The position numbers and the translations under genes were made by a program. DNA of 64,000 bases from Agromyces cerinus (GTDB lineage Bacteria; Actinomycetota; Actinomycetes; Actinomycetales; Microbacteriaceae): the NCBI RefSeq assembly GCF_016907835.1, contig NZ_JAFBCT010000001.1:1488001-1552000 (forward strand), written 5' to 3'. This document shows positions 60,706 through 64,000 of this stretch, one piece after another (position 1 is the stretch's first letter; every line of letters begins with the position of its first letter). The notes under the pieces were generated by a model, which did no database searches, was not told the DNA's origin, and saw only the letters and a list, made by a program, of their open reading frames with translations.

Positions 60706-63700
60706 CCGACGCCCTCGCGCGCTCGCTCGAGCTGTTCAGCGACCTCGGCTGGGCCGGCGCCGCACAGACCGACGCGCTCGCACTCCCGGTCGGCACCGAT
60801 GCGCAGCAGCGCGAAGCCCGCGCCGGCCTGCAACGCGGCGACTGGGACGTCTGGGTCGAAGAGGGGAACAGTCTCTTCCGCGAGTCCACGGTGGGCGAGG
60901 TCGACCACGGGATGCTCGCGCTGTTCGCCATCCGTGTGGGTGCGGACGCACGACGCGCGGAGGCCGTGCTCGACGGGCCGGGTTCCGTCCCCGATCAGCT
61001 CGCCAGCGAGGTGCTCGCGACGCGCGGGCCGGAGTTCGCCATCGCCTTCACGTCGCGCGCCTGTCGCTCCAACCGGCGCCCATGGGAGCACGCGACGTCG
61101 GTGCACGCCGGTCGCGCGGTGCGGCTGGTGCATCACCATGCACTGCCCGTGCCCGAGAGCGTGGAGTACCTGAAGGACTGGGCCGTGTACGCGGCCGTCG
61201 CGCTCGGTCTGGAGGCTGAGCTGTACCCCGTCGGTCGCGGCGCGATCGATGCCGAGGTGATCCGCTCTCGATTCGTCGACCATCTGCGCACCGGCGTCGC
61301 CGTCGGGGCTCCGGCGACCGGACCGTTCGGCGACGTGGTCGCCGCGGGCGCCGAACAGGGGTGGGTCGAGCGCGACGAAGCCGTGGCGCTCGCGCTCACG
61401 GCGCTCGACGCCGCGCAGCGGCCTGGAGACCGCAAGGTGTGGGCCGTCGTCCTCACCGATTCGCTGGCACTCACCGACGCAGAGTTCGTCGCACATGCGG
61501 ACGCCCTCCTCGGAGCCCTCAGTCACGCGGAGGCCCCGGTGGTGACGGCGTTCGCGCCCGCGATCATCGAGCACGGTGACGCGTACCAGGCCGCCGACGT
61601 GCTCTCGCTCTCGCTCGCGGCGAAGTCCAAGGCCGCACGCAGGATCGTGCTCGACGCAGCGCTGCGCCGCACGCAGCCGCTCACCGGTGATGCTGCCGAG
61701 ACGGCCTCGTTCGCGCTGTCGCCGGTCGCGTCGGGCCGCGACGGCTCGCTGGCGAAGGCGGCCCTGGCCCTGCAGGAGCGATGGGGCGTCGACTCCGAAC
61801 CCGTCGCGGAGCCCGAGGTCGCAGCGACAGCGTGGCAGCCGACTCCCGACGTCTGGATCGTGCCGCGCTTCCAGCTGCCGGTCGCATCACCTGCCGCGCT
61901 CGCCGAGGCCGCGGGGGTGCTGGCGTCACGCCCTGAGGGCGCCGAAGACCTCGAGGTCGACCGCTTCCTTGAGCTCGCGAACGCTGTCGCACGGACCGAT
62001 GTCGACGCAGCGCACAACGCGCTGCGCGGGCTGAGGCCGAACTGGCGTGCGGGCGTGAGCTCCGCTGCCGACCGGGTCGCCGGCGCTCGCATCCGAATGC
62101 TCGACCGGCTCGTGCCCTCCGGCGACGACGAGTGGCGGCGCGATGTGGTGTTCAGTCCGGTCCCGGCGCGCGAAGCCTCGGTCGTCCGACGGCTCGGCGA
62201 GGTTCCCACGCTGCTGTCCACACCGTCGTGGGACGACCTTCGGATCGCGCCGGACGATCTCGTCGAACGCCTGCTGAGGTACCGCGATGCCGACGCCACA
62301 GCGAGTGAGGCGGATCTGCTCCTCGCACTGCTCCGCCTCGACCTGGTGCTCGTCGAGCAGCGGCACCTCGACGCGCTCGCCCTGTTGGACGTGCCCGTCG
62401 TGCTGCAGTCCGGCGAGCTGATGACGATCGCCGCCGGCCCGGCAGCCATCGCGTACGCGCTCGATCCGTTGATCGAACCGGCACAGGTGCAGGACGAGGA
62501 TGGCGACTGGCGCCGTGCAGCCACCGCGCTTCCGGCGTCGCTCACTCCGTTCCCGCGCCGAATCGATACGACGGGTTTCGCCTGGGGCGGGACGGTCGAG
62601 TTGCCGACGTGGGGTGACGGCGCATACTCGGGCGATGGACTCGAAGCCGGCAGCGGCTTCGAGTGGCGACAGCTCGCGCGCCGCAAGGCACCACTCACCC
62701 CGTGCCTCGCCGCCCGGATGCTCAGTGGACTTCAGTCACCGCATCCGAATGCCGCCACCGCGATGTTCGAGGGTGTGCTGGAGGCATGGGATCGAGGGCT
62801 GCTCCGGCCGGGGACGGCCGATCTCGGCCTGCTCCGGTGTGGCAGCTCGGGCAGCGGCGCGCAACTCGCGCGCGTCGCGCTGGAGCTGAGCGAGGCCGGA
62901 CTCGGCTCCGTCGTCTGGCCGCTTCTCGACGGCTTCGTCGGCGCGTCGCTCGGAGCTGTTCGGATGACGGCGGGCACCGCGGAGGTGGTCGAGGCGATCG
63001 GCGTCCTGCTGCCCGGCGCCGAGGACGCCGTCGCTGCCGGCAACGCCGAACCGACGACGCTCGACCTCCCGCACACCCGCGCTCTCGCCGCCCGCCCCGG
63101 CTCCTCGCGCGCCGTCGCCGCCGCGAAGGCGATCGCTGCGCGACTCCCCGAACCGAGTGCGGCCTCCGGCTCCGACGTCGCTTCGCCGAAGCCCGCGGTC
63201 GATCTCGACGCGATCTGGCCCGCCGGAGACGGTGAGGGGGCCGCCATCGACGACGGCATCCGCCTCGCCTCGTCATCGCACCTTCGCGGGTCGAAGCGCT
63301 TCGTGCCGCTCGAGTTCAGCCTGGCCGAAGCACCCGAGGTGCGGTACCGGGCGCTCATGTCCTGGTCGTACGCCCTCGACCGCGAGGGCCAGCTCGATGC
63401 CGACACGGTCGTGGGCGAGGAGCGACGCTGGCTGCAGTGGGACGAAGCGTCGGGCAGGATCATCCCGTCGGAGTTCCGCGACCGCAACGCCGGCAAGGAC
63501 GGCCCGATGAGCAACGGCCCGGTACCGCCCCTGACCGTTCTGATGGTCGCGGTCGTGCTGGCCTCGCTGTGCTCCGACGTCGAGTCGCGCTACAGCGTCG
63601 ACGCGATGGTCGCCGGCCGCCGCTTCTCTGCCGAGTCGGTGTGCCTGGCCGCGTCACGGCTGCTGCCGCTGCCCGACATCACGCCTGCGCGCATGATGGG

Positions 63701-63980
63701 CTCGATCGAACGCGAGATGCGCGCGCTGCCGGTGCTGTGGCCGCTGCTCACCGAATCCGTCCGATTCGCGGCCGCCCAGCCGAAGCCGCCGTCCTGGCTG
63801 AACCGCGTCCTCGACGTCGCACTGCTTCGGGCCCCGGTGCTGCGTGCCGCCGCATCGGCGGGCCGGATCCCAGCCGAGCACGCCGCATGGCCGGGGCTGG
63901 CGGACCTCGCAGCACGGCCGGGCTCGAGCGCAGCGCTCACCAAGGCGCGGTCGCTCGTGACCGAGCTCGGCCTCGGCTGA
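60702..63980 (+). CDS. Large 1092-aa protein partnered with SWIM gene (DUF6493-like), unknown function
   Basis: The product has 1092 residues, no signal peptide or transmembrane helix. Residues about 10-600 are Ala/Leu-rich, repeat-like helices (for example WAAGAEQGWVERDEAVALAL-type segments and ALLGALSHAEAPVVTAFAPA) suggesting a HEAT-like scaffold. The rest is a mixture with charged and Pro-rich segments. No P-loop, metal cluster or nuclease motif was seen. It matches the DUF6493 proteins that, as I recall, follow SWIM zinc-finger genes in Streptomyces and relatives. Its ATG overlaps the SWIM stop (ATGA, 60702-60705). The only feature downstream in the window is 20 bp. Confidence 0.8.
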   Translation: MTDALARSLELFSDLGWAGAAQTDALALPVGTDAQQREARAGLQRGDWDVWVEEGNSLFRESTVGEVDHGMLALFAIRVGADARRAEAVLDGPGSVPDQLASEVLATRGPEFAIAFTSRACRSNRRPWEHATSVHAGRAVRLVHHHALPVPESVEYLKDWAVYAAVALGLEAELYPVGRGAIDAEVIRSRFVDHLRTGVAVGAPATGPFGDVVAAGAEQGWVERDEAVALALTALDAAQRPGDRKVWAVVLTDSLALTDAEFVAHADALLGALSHAEAPVVTAFAPAIIEHGDAYQAADVLSLSLAAKSKAARRIVLDAALRRTQPLTGDAAETASFALSPVASGRDGSLAKAALALQERWGVDSEPVAEPEVAATAWQPTPDVWIVPRFQLPVASPAALAEAAGVLASRPEGAEDLEVDRFLELANAVARTDVDAAHNALRGLRPNWRAGVSSAADRVAGARIRMLDRLVPSGDDEWRRDVVFSPVPAREASVVRRLGEVPTLLSTPSWDDLRIAPDDLVERLLRYRDADATASEADLLLALLRLDLVLVEQRHLDALALLDVPVVLQSGELMTIAAGPAAIAYALDPLIEPAQVQDEDGDWRRAATALPASLTPFPRRIDTTGFAWGGTVELPTWGDGAYSGDGLEAGSGFEWRQLARRKAPLTPCLAARMLSGLQSPHPNAATAMFEGVLEAWDRGLLRPGTADLGLLRCGSSGSGAQLARVALELSEAGLGSVVWPLLDGFVGASLGAVRMTAGTAEVVEAIGVLLPGAEDAVAAGNAEPTTLDLPHTRALAARPGSSRAVAAAKAIAARLPEPSAASGSDVASPKPAVDLDAIWPAGDGEGAAIDDGIRLASSSHLRGSKRFVPLEFSLAEAPEVRYRALMSWSYALDREGQLDADTVVGEERRWLQWDEASGRIIPSEFRDRNAGKDGPMSNGPVPPLTVLMVAVVLASLCSDVESRYSVDAMVAGRRFSAESVCLAASRLLPLPDITPARMMGSIEREMRALPVLWPLLTESVRFAAAQPKPPSWLNRVLDVALLRAPVLRAAASAGRIPAEHAAWPGLADLAARPGSSAALTKARSLVTELGLG

Positions 63981-64000
63981 CGAGAACGATCACCGACGGA

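Overview
The window is about 70 % G+C chromosomal DNA from an actinobacterium. A PucR-type regulator beside fabD-fabH-acpP-fabF, a homodimeric aceE next door, DUF3145, many GTG starts and a class-A RNase P RNA all fit this. Gene content and protein style point to the family Microbacteriaceae (Agromyces/Microbacterium-like); the genus cannot be fixed from the sequence alone.

Layout. 1-5.6 kb: the tail of a patatin-like protein, then on the minus strand rnpB, a zinc-ribbon coiled-coil protein, a NIF3 protein, ribA, transaldolase and a ferredoxin-reductase-like flavoprotein. The flavoprotein is divergent from a cysteine-containing COG2345-type regulator, with repeats between them. 6.3-15.5 kb: tRNA-Val, a membrane protein, a peroxiredoxin, aceE, then the FasR-like regulator and the fatty-acid synthase II genes, ending at a strong terminator. 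15.6-26.9 kb: DUF3145, a PadR regulator, a family-A DNA polymerase, a zinc-ribbon/nuclease-fold protein, an NfeD-flotillin pair, DUF1254, an enoyl-CoA hydratase-family protein, a YjbR protein, a lipoprotein and dinB.

26.9-32.4 kb is the accessory part, lying between dinB and a tRNA with anticodon CAU. It holds a hypothetical gene and a broken copy of it on either side of a DHFR-like reductase. Next comes a tightly coupled three-gene operon: a 59-aa acidic peptide, a DUF1704/QEGLA metalloprotease and a GshB-like ATP-grasp ligase. About 1 kb of gene debris follows, including an IS481-type transposase remnant. The coupled operon is the best candidate here for an undescribed system: a ligase and a putative carboxypeptidase encoded with a small peptide that ends in an acidic tail.

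32.4-43.8 kb: a glycosyltransferase, a DMT-type membrane protein, peptide deformylase, AzlCD, a GNAT enzyme, a very large secreted metallophosphoesterase/beta-propeller protein, a HupE-like protein, tRNA-Asn and a 2-hydroxyacid dehydrogenase. 43.8-50.2 kb: a peptide-type ABC transporter operon in which the dual-ATPase gene has a one-base frameshift. 50.4-59.3 kb: dnaG, dgt, dus, a YbaK-type deacylase, an intergenic repeat, a DsbA/FrnE protein with a tiny coupled CxxxxC ORF, an ATPase, a second PadR regulator and a UbiB-type kinase. 59.3-64 kb: a SWIM zinc-finger protein translationally coupled to a 1092-aa protein of unknown function.

Genes that work together: aceE supplies acetyl-CoA beside the FASII genes under a shared regulator locus; SBP-DppB-DppC-ATPases form one importer; NfeD-flotillin form a membrane microdomain pair; AzlC-AzlD form an exporter. 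Family assignments are by motif and recall, since no search could be run.
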